From Rhodobiaceae bacterium (GTDB taxonomy: Bacteria; Pseudomonadota; Alphaproteobacteria; Parvibaculales; Parvibaculaceae): a DNA stretch of 8,702 bases. The stretch covers positions 429,411-438,112 of the forward strand of contig NVWR01000001.1 in NCBI GenBank assembly GCA_002746275.1, given 5' to 3'. The notes beneath the pieces were generated by a model that saw nothing but the letters and a program-made list of their open reading frames with translations, was not told where the DNA came from and made no database searches. Both the position numbers and the translations under genes were made by a program. This document shows positions 1-6,165 of this stretch, piece by piece (the first letter of the stretch is position 1; every line of letters begins with the position of its first letter).

Positions 1-356
1 GGAGCGTTGTAATCATTAATGTCATTGCCGAGCCAAAGGAGACGACGAAGCGAGCCGTTTGTCTCAATGCCCAGGGGCAAGATCATGAGAGGCTTTGTGC
101 CGGTCTCCCAAACAACAACGATCTGCACATCCGTATTCGCGTGAATACCGATATGGCGATACCAGGTTTCGAGAAAATCGAACGATTGGAAGGCGAAACA
201 GTCCGCAGTCTCTTCAAAACGGCGCCAAACGCGCTCAACGGAAGAAAAGTCATTGTAAATGGAAAACAACCCCAGCGGCGCGCGGGTGGTGATCTCGTCC
301 GGAACAGCTACGGGCTGTGTTGAAAGGTCGGTCGTTTTAAGAGCTGACAGGGACAT
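1..356 (-). CDS. CelD/FemAB-like GNAT acetyltransferase, N-terminal part (runs off left edge)
   Basis: The frame starts at an ATG (plus-strand 354-356) and stays open for 118 full codons to the window edge, so only the N-terminal part is visible. A Shine-Dalgarno-like GGAG (365-368) lies 8 bases upstream. The visible protein contains FQSFDFLETWYRHIG (about residues 56-70) and PLMILPLGIE followed by RRLLWLGNDINDYNAP (about 89-119). This spacing of an aromatic FQS..W box, an LPLGIE strand and an LG.D..DY.AP box is typical of the CelD/BcsL-like acetyltransferase family (Acetyltransf_6, FemAB-related fold), which acts in the cytoplasm and is often encoded in exopolysaccharide or cellulose loci. 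The acetyl-CoA-binding half would lie beyond the window and cannot be checked. It diverges from a polysaccharide deacetylase gene, which suggests a role in surface polysaccharide modification (inference). The substrate is unknown. Confidence 0.8.
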   Translation of the reverse strand, partial: MSLSALKTTDLSTQPVAVPDEITTRAPLGLFSIYNDFSSVERVWRRFEETADCFAFQSFDFLETWYRHIGIHANTDVQIVVVWETGTKPLMILPLGIETNGSLRRLLWLGNDINDYNA

Positions 357-380
357 GGGGGTGTCTCCAGAATTATTTTT

Positions 381-414
381 GTTTCAAAATGGGACAGGTT
401 CCTGTCCCAGAAAC
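381..414. repeat. Bulged palindrome between the divergent acetyltransferase and deacetylase genes
   Basis: Arms TGGGACAGG (390-398) and CCTGTCCCA (401-409) are perfect reverse complements separated by TT. They are flanked by a second pair of complementary arms, GTTTC (381-385) and GAAAC (410-414), with AAAA (386-389) bulged on the left only. This gives 14 paired bases. On the minus strand the inner hairpin is followed by only TTTT, too short for a convincing intrinsic terminator, and it would lie upstream of the acetyltransferase start. It may be a REP-like dispersed palindrome, an operator or a leader hairpin. The sequence alone does not decide. Confidence 0.75.
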
Positions 415-477
415 CACCTTCAAGCAATCTTTTCTCAATTAAAGACAGCCAAACTGCGGTTCGATAAAGCCATTGCA

Positions 478-500
478 ATTTGCATGCATTTTTTGCAAAT
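478..500. promoter_or_regulatory. Short inverted repeat just upstream of the deacetylase gene
   Basis: ATTTGCA (478-484) and TGCAAAT (494-500) are perfect 7-bp inverted arms around a 9-base spacer. The element ends 18 bases before the deacetylase ATG at 519 and just before its ribosome binding site. It could be an operator or a weak leader hairpin. Arms this short and AT-rich may also be chance. Confidence 0.3.
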
Positions 501-518
501 CCGGGAAGAAGGCATTCG

Positions 519-1574
519 ATGAGCGCCAAATCGACACTTTTCCGCTCAGCCCTGCTGTCCTTGCACAGATCAGGGCTTCACGGCCTGGCGCCCGCACGTC
601 TGTCGGGGGTCGGAATTGTCTTTATGCTGCATCGCGTTCGACCGCAGCAGGACCTGCAGGGGTTCGAGCCCAACGGCATTCTCGAGATCACCCCCGACTA
701 CCTCAATGCGGTCCTGACTGCAGTATCCGCCCTTAACTATGATTTGGTCAGCCTGGACGAAGCCCATCGGCGCCTGCGTGAACGTCAGTTCGATAGAAAA
801 TTCGCGGTCTTCACACTGGATGATGGATACCAAGACAATCTTGAATTCGCAGCACCTCTATTTGCAAAGCATGCCGCCCCCTTCACGGTCTACCTGAGTT
901 CCGGCATGCCGGACCACACCACCGAGCTATGGTGGGTCGGTCTTGAGGAGGTCATCCGAAAGGTTGATCAGATTGAGGTTGAGATCGGTGAAACCGAATT
1001 TCGTCTGCCGACACTCAGCAGTGACGAAAAGCAAGACGCCTTCAATGCTATCTATCAACCATTGCGAGATCTGCCACAGTCCGAGCAACGGACCCTCATC
1101 AACAAGCTCTGTGAAAAGTACGAAGTGGATCTCTTGAAGATCACCGCAGACTGTTCACTCAGCTGGGATGAAGTGAGAGAACTTTCAGACCACGCCTATT
1201 GCACCATCGGTGCTCATACGGTCGACCATTACGCCTTGTCAAAATTGACTGAGCAAGAAGCACGGCGGGAACTGGTGCAGGGCGCTGATCGCATCAAACA
1301 GGAAACCGGCCAGTGGCCCCGCCATCTGGCCTATCCTTACGGGGATACGGGATCAGCAGGTCCACGTGAGTTCGAACTAGCCAAATTCTTAGGGTTCGAT
1401 ACAGCGACCACAACCCAAAAGGGTTTTGTTACCGAAAAGCACGGCAGCAACCCCTATGCGATCCCGCGCCTCTCTCTGAACGGTGATTATCAGGATTTGC
1501 GGATGCTGGAAGTTTTGATGAGCGGCCTGCCCTTTGCGCTGGCGAGCCTCCTACCCTCCCTCGAGATCGCCTGA
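519..1574 (+). CDS. Polysaccharide deacetylase family protein (NodB/CE4 domain)
   Basis: A 351-residue protein of the carbohydrate esterase 4 / NodB-homology family, which removes N- or O-acetyl groups from sugars using a metal held by Asp-His-His. Motif 1 is TLDDGYQD (D101, D102). Motif 2 is HTVDH (H233, H237). A later AYPYGD (about 271-276) matches the conserved PYG motif. A segment of about 110 residues containing LWWVGLEEVI is inserted between motifs 1 and 2, as in many proteobacterial members. There is no clear signal peptide or membrane helix, so a cytoplasmic or loosely attached location is inferred. I chose the ATG at 519 because GAAGG sits 6 bases before it. The frame can be extended upstream only to a TTG at 480 with no ribosome binding site. 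The divergent CelD-like acetyltransferase suggests shared work on surface polysaccharide. The real substrate is unknown. Confidence 0.87.
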   Translation: MSAKSTLFRSALLSLHRSGLHGLAPARLSGVGIVFMLHRVRPQQDLQGFEPNGILEITPDYLNAVLTAVSALNYDLVSLDEAHRRLRERQFDRKFAVFTLDDGYQDNLEFAAPLFAKHAAPFTVYLSSGMPDHTTELWWVGLEEVIRKVDQIEVEIGETEFRLPTLSSDEKQDAFNAIYQPLRDLPQSEQRTLINKLCEKYEVDLLKITADCSLSWDEVRELSDHAYCTIGAHTVDHYALSKLTEQEARRELVQGADRIKQETGQWPRHLAYPYGDTGSAGPREFELAKFLGFDTATTTQKGFVTEKHGSNPYAIPRLSLNGDYQDLRMLEVLMSGLPFALASLLPSLEIA

Positions 1575-1576
1575 AA

Positions 1577-1828
1577 TCAATCCTCAGAGCGATCCCTACG
1601 CTTAGCCTGGCGACGACGTCCCCACCTCACCTCCACACGGCGGCGCCAGCGGCGCACCCCATGCAGGTCGACGGAGAGCACGACAATGCCAAGCGGGATC
1701 ATCCAGAACCCCAAAATGGGCAGGAACCCAAAAATCCCCCCGATGACCAGCAAGACACCCAGCGTGAGCCGAATCGGGGCCGAACCGGGCACCTTGAATT
1801 TTCTGCCATTAAGCCGAATAAACGCCAA
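1577..1828 (-). CDS. Small basic two-helix inner-membrane protein, function unknown
   Basis: An 83-residue protein. After a short polar N-terminus (RLNGRKFKVPGSAPIR) comes a hydrophobic stretch from about residue 19 to 53 that can form a helical hairpin broken at GFLPILGFW. The C-terminal 25 residues are extremely Arg-rich (RRWRRR, then WGRRRQAKRR) and should face the cytoplasm. I recognise this FLPILGFWMIPLG type from alphaproteobacteria, where it is usually annotated as hypothetical. No biochemical role is known to me. The start is a TTG at 1828: GGGAGAGG lies 4 bases upstream, an in-frame stop (minus-strand TGA at 1846-1844) closes the frame above it, and no in-frame ATG exists near the N-terminus. 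A GTG at 1792 is the alternative but lacks the ribosome binding site. It converges on the deacetylase gene with a 2-base gap and no obvious terminator. Confidence 0.75.
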   Translation of the reverse strand: MAFIRLNGRKFKVPGSAPIRLTLGVLLVIGGIFGFLPILGFWMIPLGIVVLSVDLHGVRRWRRRVEVRWGRRRQAKRRDRSED

Positions 1829-1956
1829 AAAACCTCTCCCTACTCACCGGCATTGTTACGAACCGGCATTTCCACACACCAGTTAGTCACGAAACCCCAA
1901 AACCTCAAGATTTTTAGCATTTTGGCGACAATTTCAGGCTAGTAAGGCTCTTAATG

Positions 1957-1968
1957 GTTTGCTATACG
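1957..1968 (+). promoter_or_regulatory. Putative extended -10 promoter of tRNA-Asn
   Basis: GTTTGC is followed by TATACG (1963-1968), giving a TGn extended -10 arrangement about 34 bases before the mature tRNA. No good -35 box sits 17 bases upstream. The same 10-base string GTTTGCTATA recurs upstream of the cysteine synthase gene (6268-6277), which supports promoter function in this genome. Confidence 0.45.
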
Positions 1969-1982
1969 CACTCCACCAATGT

Positions 1983-1997
1983 TCGATGTTTCATCGA
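1983..1997 (+). other. Small hairpin in the tRNA-Asn leader
   Basis: TCGATG (1983-1988) and CATCGA (1992-1997) pair perfectly around a TTT loop. The hairpin ends 5 bases before the mature tRNA 5' end. If transcription starts near 1975, it would form most of the 5' leader that RNase P removes. It may be incidental. Confidence 0.35.
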
Positions 1998-2002
1998 TCT
2001 GT

Positions 2003-2078
2003 TCCCCGGTAGCTCAGTTGGTAGAGCAGTCGGCTGTTAACCGACTTGTCGCAAGTTCGAGTCTTGCCCGGGGAGCCA
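2003..2078 (+). tRNA. tRNA-Asn (anticodon GTT), CCA encoded
   Basis: A complete cloverleaf can be drawn. The acceptor stem TCCCCGG (2003-2009) pairs fully with CCGGGGA (2068-2074). The D arm is GCTC/GAGC around AGTTGGTA. The anticodon stem GTCGG/CCGAC (2029-2033, 2041-2045) carries the loop CTGTTAA with anticodon GTT at 2036-2038, which decodes Asn codons AAC and AAU. The T arm GCAAG/CTTGC has loop TTCGAGT. The discriminator is G2075 and CCA is encoded at 2076-2078. No integrase or repeated copy of the tRNA 3' end was seen nearby, so there is no sign that it is used as an attachment site here. Confidence 0.97.
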
Positions 2079-2192
2079 ATTTTCCCAGCCGTACAATTTC
2101 CTGATGAACGTCAATTTCATCTCGTGGGATTGATACCGGCTCCCTTCTTTTACCCGCCCCATAAACGTCCCAACGTTCCTTCCCGCCTCCGC

Positions 2193-2198
2193 TATGGT
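2193..2198 (+). promoter_or_regulatory. Possible -10 box for recQ
   Basis: TATGGT within CCGCTATGGTCC lies 36 bases before the recQ ATG and resembles the GCTATA-type -10 boxes seen elsewhere in this window. No -35 box is evident. Read-through from the tRNA promoter is an alternative, since no terminator is visible between 2079 and 2234. Confidence 0.25.
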
Positions 2199-2234
2199 CC
2201 AGCAGGTGTAATCGCGATTCGTACGGACCCCCCA

Positions 2235-4034
2235 ATGAGCCAAGCCGCCAGAGAGACCCTTCACAACGTTTTTGGCTATGCCGAGTTTCGGCCAGGGCAG
2301 GAGGAAATTGTTGACCTCCTGAGTGAGGGAACGAGTGCGCTTGTCGTCATGCCCACCGGAGCTGGAAAGTCTCTGTGCTATCAAATACCGGGCCTGCTGT
2401 CGGACAGGCTCACAATTGTGATCTCACCTCTCGTGGCCCTGATGGACGATCAAGTATCTGCATTGCTCGCCAATGGCGTTGCCGCGGTCGCGATACATTC
2501 CGGCCTCCCACGTGACGAGCAGGTATCGAACTGGCGCAGTGTCGCAGCGGACGAATGCAGGCTGCTCTATCTCTCCCCCGAGCGCCTTATGAAACCACGC
2601 ATGCTCGATGCCATCGCCCGCCTGAACCCCGCCCTCTTTGTCGTGGACGAGGCTCATTGTATCTCTAAATGGGGGATGAGCTTCCGCCCTGAATACGAAC
2701 AGCTTTCGATACTGCGCGACCGGTTTCCGCATACGGCCATAGCGGGCTTCACAGCAACAGCAGACAAAGCCACACGCGCCGACATTGCACAAAAACTCTT
2801 CCGCAATGAAGGGCGTACCATTGTTCATGGCTTCGACCGCCCCAATCTCAGATTAGCGGCTGCGCCGAAGGATGACTGGAAGGCCCAGCTTCTTAGCTTC
2901 CTCGAAGACAAGCGCGAAGAAGCAGGCATCATCTACTGCCTTTCCCGCAAATACACAGAGGAAGTGGCAGAGTTCCTCTGTGCTGAAGGCTTCAACGCCA
3001 TCCCCTATCACGCAGGTCGAACACCAGAGACGCGCCGGGCAAATCAGAACCGATTCATGAGCGAAAAGGCCGTCACCATGGTGGCCACGATTGCCTTTGG
3101 CATGGGGGTCGACAAGCCCGACATCCGCTATGTCTGTCACCTGAACCTCCCGGGCTCGATGGAAGCCTACTATCAGGAAATCGGCCGTGCCGGCCGTGAT
3201 GGACTTCCTGCAGAAACACTCATGCTTTTCGGTCTTGCTGATATGCGCATGCGTCGCCAGTTCATCGAGCAGGATGGCGAAGACGAGGCCCATAAACTCC
3301 GGGAGCATAAACGTCTCGACGCCCTGCTGGCCTATTGCGATGCAGCCAGTTGTCGTCGCACCGCCCTTCTGTCCTATTTTGATGAAAACACAAACGCCTG
3401 CGGAAATTGTGACAATTGCCAAGATCCTCCCAAAATGATCGACGGCACCCACAACGCTCAGCTTTTGTTTTCTGTTATTGCGGATACGGGCGAGATGTTT
3501 GGCGGAGCACATATTATCGACGTGCTTCGCGGAGCCAAAACGCAGAAGGTAGAGGATCGAAAGCACAATAATCTGCAAGGGTATGGTGGTGGCCACGCCC
3601 ACCCCAAAGATTATTGGCAAGGCTTTATCCGTCAGGCCGTGGCGAGCAACTACCTCACCATCAATATTCAAAAGTACGGGGCGCTTCAGATCACACCTAC
3701 TGGCTTCGCGGTTTCCGCTGGCGAAGAAAAATTCTCTCTGCGTGAGATCATCATCACCAAGTCATCAGGCGGCAGGAAAACCACCAAGCGGTCATCAGCA
3801 CCCATAGCCGCTGGCGACCAGGATCTTCTCGCGACACTCAAAAAACTTCGACTGGAGCTAGCGAGAAAAAAGAACGTCCCCGCCTATGTCATCTTTCCCG
3901 ACGCAACCTTGATGGAGATGGCTCGCGAGCGCCCAGCGACAATCGATGAAATGTCGGAAATCAACGGCGTCGGCCCTCGCAAGCTGGAAGGGTTCGGGGC
4001 GGTGTTTCTGGAAGTGATCGCCACCGGGGGCTGA
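2235..4034 (+). CDS. recQ: ATP-dependent DNA helicase RecQ
   Basis: A 599-residue superfamily 2 helicase, the usual RecQ length, unwinding DNA 3'-5' in recombination and fork repair. Domains in order: motif 0 FRPGQ and Walker A MPTGAGKS (K45); DEAH box (138-141) followed by an aromatic-rich loop; motif III FTATAD; motif V FGMGVDKPD and motif VI QEIGRAGRDG (about 314-323). The zinc site is C373, C389, C392 and C395, followed by an RQC winged-helix region (about 397-500) and a C-terminal HRDC domain (about 525-599) ending in INGVGPRKLEGFG. The ATG at 2235 is chosen because motif 0 then begins about 18 residues in, as in other RecQ proteins. Extending further up would enter the tRNA gene. The ribosome binding site is weak. 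An oddity is that the aromatic-rich loop reads WGMSFRPEY where the E. coli protein has WGHDFRPEY. Confidence 0.97.
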   Translation: MSQAARETLHNVFGYAEFRPGQEEIVDLLSEGTSALVVMPTGAGKSLCYQIPGLLSDRLTIVISPLVALMDDQVSALLANGVAAVAIHSGLPRDEQVSNWRSVAADECRLLYLSPERLMKPRMLDAIARLNPALFVVDEAHCISKWGMSFRPEYEQLSILRDRFPHTAIAGFTATADKATRADIAQKLFRNEGRTIVHGFDRPNLRLAAAPKDDWKAQLLSFLEDKREEAGIIYCLSRKYTEEVAEFLCAEGFNAIPYHAGRTPETRRANQNRFMSEKAVTMVATIAFGMGVDKPDIRYVCHLNLPGSMEAYYQEIGRAGRDGLPAETLMLFGLADMRMRRQFIEQDGEDEAHKLREHKRLDALLAYCDAASCRRTALLSYFDENTNACGNCDNCQDPPKMIDGTHNAQLLFSVIADTGEMFGGAHIIDVLRGAKTQKVEDRKHNNLQGYGGGHAHPKDYWQGFIRQAVASNYLTINIQKYGALQITPTGFAVSAGEEKFSLREIIITKSSGGRKTTKRSSAPIAAGDQDLLATLKKLRLELARKKNVPAYVIFPDATLMEMARERPATIDEMSEINGVGPRKLEGFGAVFLEVIATGG

Positions 4035-4102
4035 GCTTAAGCAGATAATCAACCGGTTGCCTTGGCAGTTGCATGTAGATCGCTAGACTGCAGCCTCCAA
4101 CC

Positions 4103-4108
4103 AGGAGG
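4103..4108 (+). promoter_or_regulatory. Strong ribosome binding site fixing the Nudix gene start
   Basis: AGGAGG, a full match to the anti-Shine-Dalgarno sequence, ends 4 bases before the ATG at 4113. This favours 4113 over an in-frame ATG at 4146 and over a non-ATG extension beginning near 4062. Confidence 0.75.
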
Positions 4109-4112
4109 CATA

Positions 4113-4727
4113 ATGGAACCGCATCTGACACTAACATCACGCAATATGAACGACGTAGACATTGTGGAGCGGAAAACCATCGCTCAAGGCTGGGGAACGC
4201 TTGAACGCTTTCATCTTCGGTACAAGCGCTATGACGGTTCCTGGTCGGACGTCATCAATCGCGATCTCTACACAATCGGCGAGGTGGCCGCCGTCCTGCC
4301 CTATGACCCCAATCAGGATGCCGTCCTACTGACGGAGCAATTCCGCCCCTGTGGACTTCGTTACGGGGAGGTGACTTGGCTGATCGAAATGGTCGCAGGC
4401 CTGATTGAACCAGGTGCAACCCCCGAGGAGACGGCCCGACGGGAGACCCATGAGGAGGCCGGTTGCGTCGTGACCGAATTAGCTCATATCTCAACTTACT
4501 ATTCTTCACCGGGAGGGTGCGGGGAGCGCATGCATCTCTATGCCGCCAAAGTCGATTTGGCGAACGCCGGGGGTCACTTTGGCCTGGCTCATGAGCACGA
4601 GGATATCCGCGCCATGGTTGTCCCATTCGCAGATGCCTTAGCCGCATGTGACGATGGCCGTATCGTCGATGGAAAAACACTCATCGCCTTGAACTGGCTG
4701 GCTCGCCACAAGACCGATCTGGCCTAA
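4113..4727 (+). CDS. Nudix hydrolase, ADP-ribose pyrophosphatase type (NudF/TrgB-like)
   Basis: A 204-residue cytoplasmic hydrolase, likely cleaving ADP-ribose or related nucleotide sugars to AMP and a sugar phosphate. The Nudix box spans residues 96-117 (GLIEPG, then ARRETHEEAG) with R110, E111, E114 and E115 in the metal-binding helix. An LTEQFRP strand comes before it. After it come SSPGGCGERMHLYAA and HEHEDIRAMVV (about 160-170), which matches the ENEDI loop carrying the catalytic Glu in E. coli ADP-ribose pyrophosphatase. This makes the ADPRase subfamily more likely than other Nudix groups. The first Glu of the classical Gx5E is Ala102 here. The gene lies 78 bases after recQ on the same strand, so co-transcription is possible. 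It converges with the DUF899 gene, with a 12-base gap. The exact substrate is not proven. Confidence 0.88.
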   Translation: MEPHLTLTSRNMNDVDIVERKTIAQGWGTLERFHLRYKRYDGSWSDVINRDLYTIGEVAAVLPYDPNQDAVLLTEQFRPCGLRYGEVTWLIEMVAGLIEPGATPEETARRETHEEAGCVVTELAHISTYYSSPGGCGERMHLYAAKVDLANAGGHFGLAHEHEDIRAMVVPFADALAACDDGRIVDGKTLIALNWLARHKTDLA

Positions 4728-4739
4728 CCAGACCTCGCC

Positions 4740-5441
4740 TCAGTACTGATCGCTCCGCTTGACCCACGCCATGGGGAAAGACAGCTCACTTTCATCTCTT
4801 CCTTTCGGGGCGGCATCGAGGAACCGATAGGTTCCGATGAATTCGTCCAGGCCACGGGCGTAACAGGAATAGGTGTGAAATATCGAGCCATCCGCGTCCT
4901 TGATAAACACGCTGATCCCCGGCATTTCCTCAGATGAAGAAGTCATCGGGCCGTAGTTATAAACGGCTGTGCCATTTTCTTGAGCCTCGTTTTCGAATGA
5001 CACGTTGAAATCAAAATTGAAATCGCTGCCCAGCGAAGATACCCATGGAAAACTCCACCCAAGCCGTTTCCGATAGGCAAGAAGTTTAGGCAAGGGAGCC
5101 CGTGAGACCGCAACCATGGTGACGTCACGCGCATCAAGATGGGGCTGCAACTGACTGTAGCCGTCTGCCATGAAAGAACAGGATGGGCATCCCTCCTCCC
5201 AGTCCGGTCCGAACATAAAGTGCTGAACAATAAGCTGGCTATTGTCGCCAAACAGATCGCTCAAACTACAGGTCCCACTTTCACCTTCAAATTCATAGGG
5301 CTTGGCGACCAGCGTCCAGGGCAGCTGCCGCCGCTTCTCCGCAAGAGCTTCGCGCGCTTTCGTAAGGACCTTCTCTTCTTCCAGAAGAACCTTGCGTGCT
5401 TCAATCCACGTCTCAGAGTCTACGATTGCATGTTGGGTCAT
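4740..5441 (-). CDS. DUF899 family thioredoxin-fold protein
   Basis: A 233-residue protein of the DUF899 family (AhpC/thioredoxin-like fold), presumed to act in cytoplasmic redox chemistry. No enzymatic reaction is firmly established for it as far as I know. Family marks seen are an N-terminal charged helix WIEARKVLLEEEKVLTKARE (12-31) with RRQLPW, then FMFGPDWEEGCPSC (76-88) carrying a CPSC redox motif (C85, C88), then SRAPLPKLLAYRKRLGWSFPW, and a C-terminal GTYRFLDAAPKGRDE. The length is normal for the family. The ATG at 5441 has GGAGG 5 bases upstream and is preferred to an in-frame TTG 12 bases earlier, which lies in front of that ribosome binding site. It follows the GST-family gene by 26 bases on the same strand, almost certainly in one transcript, so both may respond to thiol or electrophile stress (inference). 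Confidence 0.88.
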   Translation of the reverse strand: MTQHAIVDSETWIEARKVLLEEEKVLTKAREALAEKRRQLPWTLVAKPYEFEGESGTCSLSDLFGDNSQLIVQHFMFGPDWEEGCPSCSFMADGYSQLQPHLDARDVTMVAVSRAPLPKLLAYRKRLGWSFPWVSSLGSDFNFDFNVSFENEAQENGTAVYNYGPMTSSSEEMPGISVFIKDADGSIFHTYSCYARGLDEFIGTYRFLDAAPKGRDESELSFPMAWVKRSDQY

Positions 5442-5467
5442 TGCTTCCTCCAAAAATTTCGGGACGG

Positions 5468-6154
5468 TCAGGCTACAGCAGGCTGCGCCAGATCAATCTC
5501 GCGCCAATAGGCCGGGTAGCTCGCCTCGTAAGCTGGCAGCGCCTTGATCATCTGCCGCCAATTTTCGAGCTGCGGATACCGACTGCCAAAATGATCGAAG
5601 CCAAGATCAAAGCTTCGCACCTCAGGTTTGCCGGTAAAGCGAATAAGGCCCTCAATCAGCGGGAAGATGGCAATGTCTGCAGCCGTCAATCCATCCCCCA
5701 CAATCCATCCTGCATCAGACAGATCATCTTCCAGAGAAGCCAATTCACTGTGCACAACAGTGGCGCCCTGTTTCAGAGTGTCCTCAGAGTTTGCCCCCCG
5801 GCCACCTGCAATTAGAGCAATCACGTTCGATACCATCGCAGCAGAGACGTAGAGATCGAAATCCAGAACAGCCTGCCAAATGCGCCCCGTTTCTTCCGGT
5901 GTGGTCCCAAACAATGGCGGTGTTGGATGTTTGGCATCCAGATAGGCCAGAATGGCCATGGATTCAGACAACGCATAACCATCCACCTCTATCGCGGGCA
6001 CCTTGCCGCGGGGGCTCAGTTGCAAAAATGCAGGAGACTTAAGACTGTCGCGGGTCGGCTGCATCAGCGCCTCGTCATAAGTGACTCCCTTGACCTGGCA
6101 GGCAAACGTCACTCGCCATGCAAAGCCACTACCGCTGAACATATGGATCTTCAT
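5468..6154 (-). CDS. Glutathione S-transferase family protein
   Basis: A 228-residue cytoplasmic GST-fold protein. The N-terminal thioredoxin-like domain shows SGSGFAWRV at residues 7-15 (candidate catalytic Ser or Thr region), GKVPAI with the cis-Pro53, and the glutathione-binding pair E64-S65 in LSESMAILAYLD. The helical C-terminal domain has the N-capping box GDGLTAADIAIFP (D160). It probably conjugates or reduces an electrophile with glutathione. The substrate and subclass cannot be read from the sequence. The ATG at 6154 is preceded by AAGGAA about 8 bases upstream. It is the first gene of a two-gene unit with DUF899 and is transcribed away from the cysteine synthase operon out of a 175-base AT-rich gap. 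Confidence 0.88.
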   Translation of the reverse strand: MKIHMFSGSGFAWRVTFACQVKGVTYDEALMQPTRDSLKSPAFLQLSPRGKVPAIEVDGYALSESMAILAYLDAKHPTPPLFGTTPEETGRIWQAVLDFDLYVSAAMVSNVIALIAGGRGANSEDTLKQGATVVHSELASLEDDLSDAGWIVGDGLTAADIAIFPLIEGLIRFTGKPEVRSFDLGFDHFGSRYPQLENWRQMIKALPAYEASYPAYWREIDLAQPAVA

Positions 6155-6165
6155 ATCAAAATTCC

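Noticed and set aside
480..518. Upstream TTG start for the polysaccharide deacetylase
   Set aside because: It has no ribosome binding site and would add 13 residues through the ribosome binding site of the ATG at 519.
259..529. Small open frames on both strands across the divergent gap and the start of the acetyltransferase gene
   Set aside because: They overlap a clearly recognisable acetyltransferase N-terminus or the palindrome, and show no ribosome binding site or family resemblance.
1565..1593. GATCGC/GCGATC arms spanning the convergent deacetylase and small membrane protein ends, considered as a terminator
   Set aside because: Arms of only 6 bp, a long loop and no T-run on either side. 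It is not a credible intrinsic terminator.
2003..2078. tRNA-Asn as an integration site for a mobile element
   Set aside because: No integrase, no duplicated tRNA 3' end and only housekeeping genes follow within the window.
2046..2234. N-terminal extension of RecQ from a TTG inside the tRNA
   Set aside because: The extension would translate the tRNA 3' half and has no homology to RecQ. The ATG at 2235 gives the normal family length.
2014..2384. Minus-strand open frames antisense to tRNA-Asn encoding LPGQDSNLRQ- and RARLELATSRL-type peptides
   Set aside because: These are classic spurious peptides produced by translating the antisense strand of tRNA genes. They overlap the tRNA and the recQ 5' end and have no ribosome binding site.
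2853..3671. 272-codon minus-strand open frame inside recQ
   Set aside because: It lies fully antisense to well-conserved RecQ motifs, and its sequence shows no recognisable family or plausible composition.
4715..4740. TCTGG/CCAGA mini-stem at the Nudix stop codon, considered as a bidirectional terminator with the DUF899 gene
   Set aside because: A 5-bp stem with no following T-run on either strand; too weak to call.
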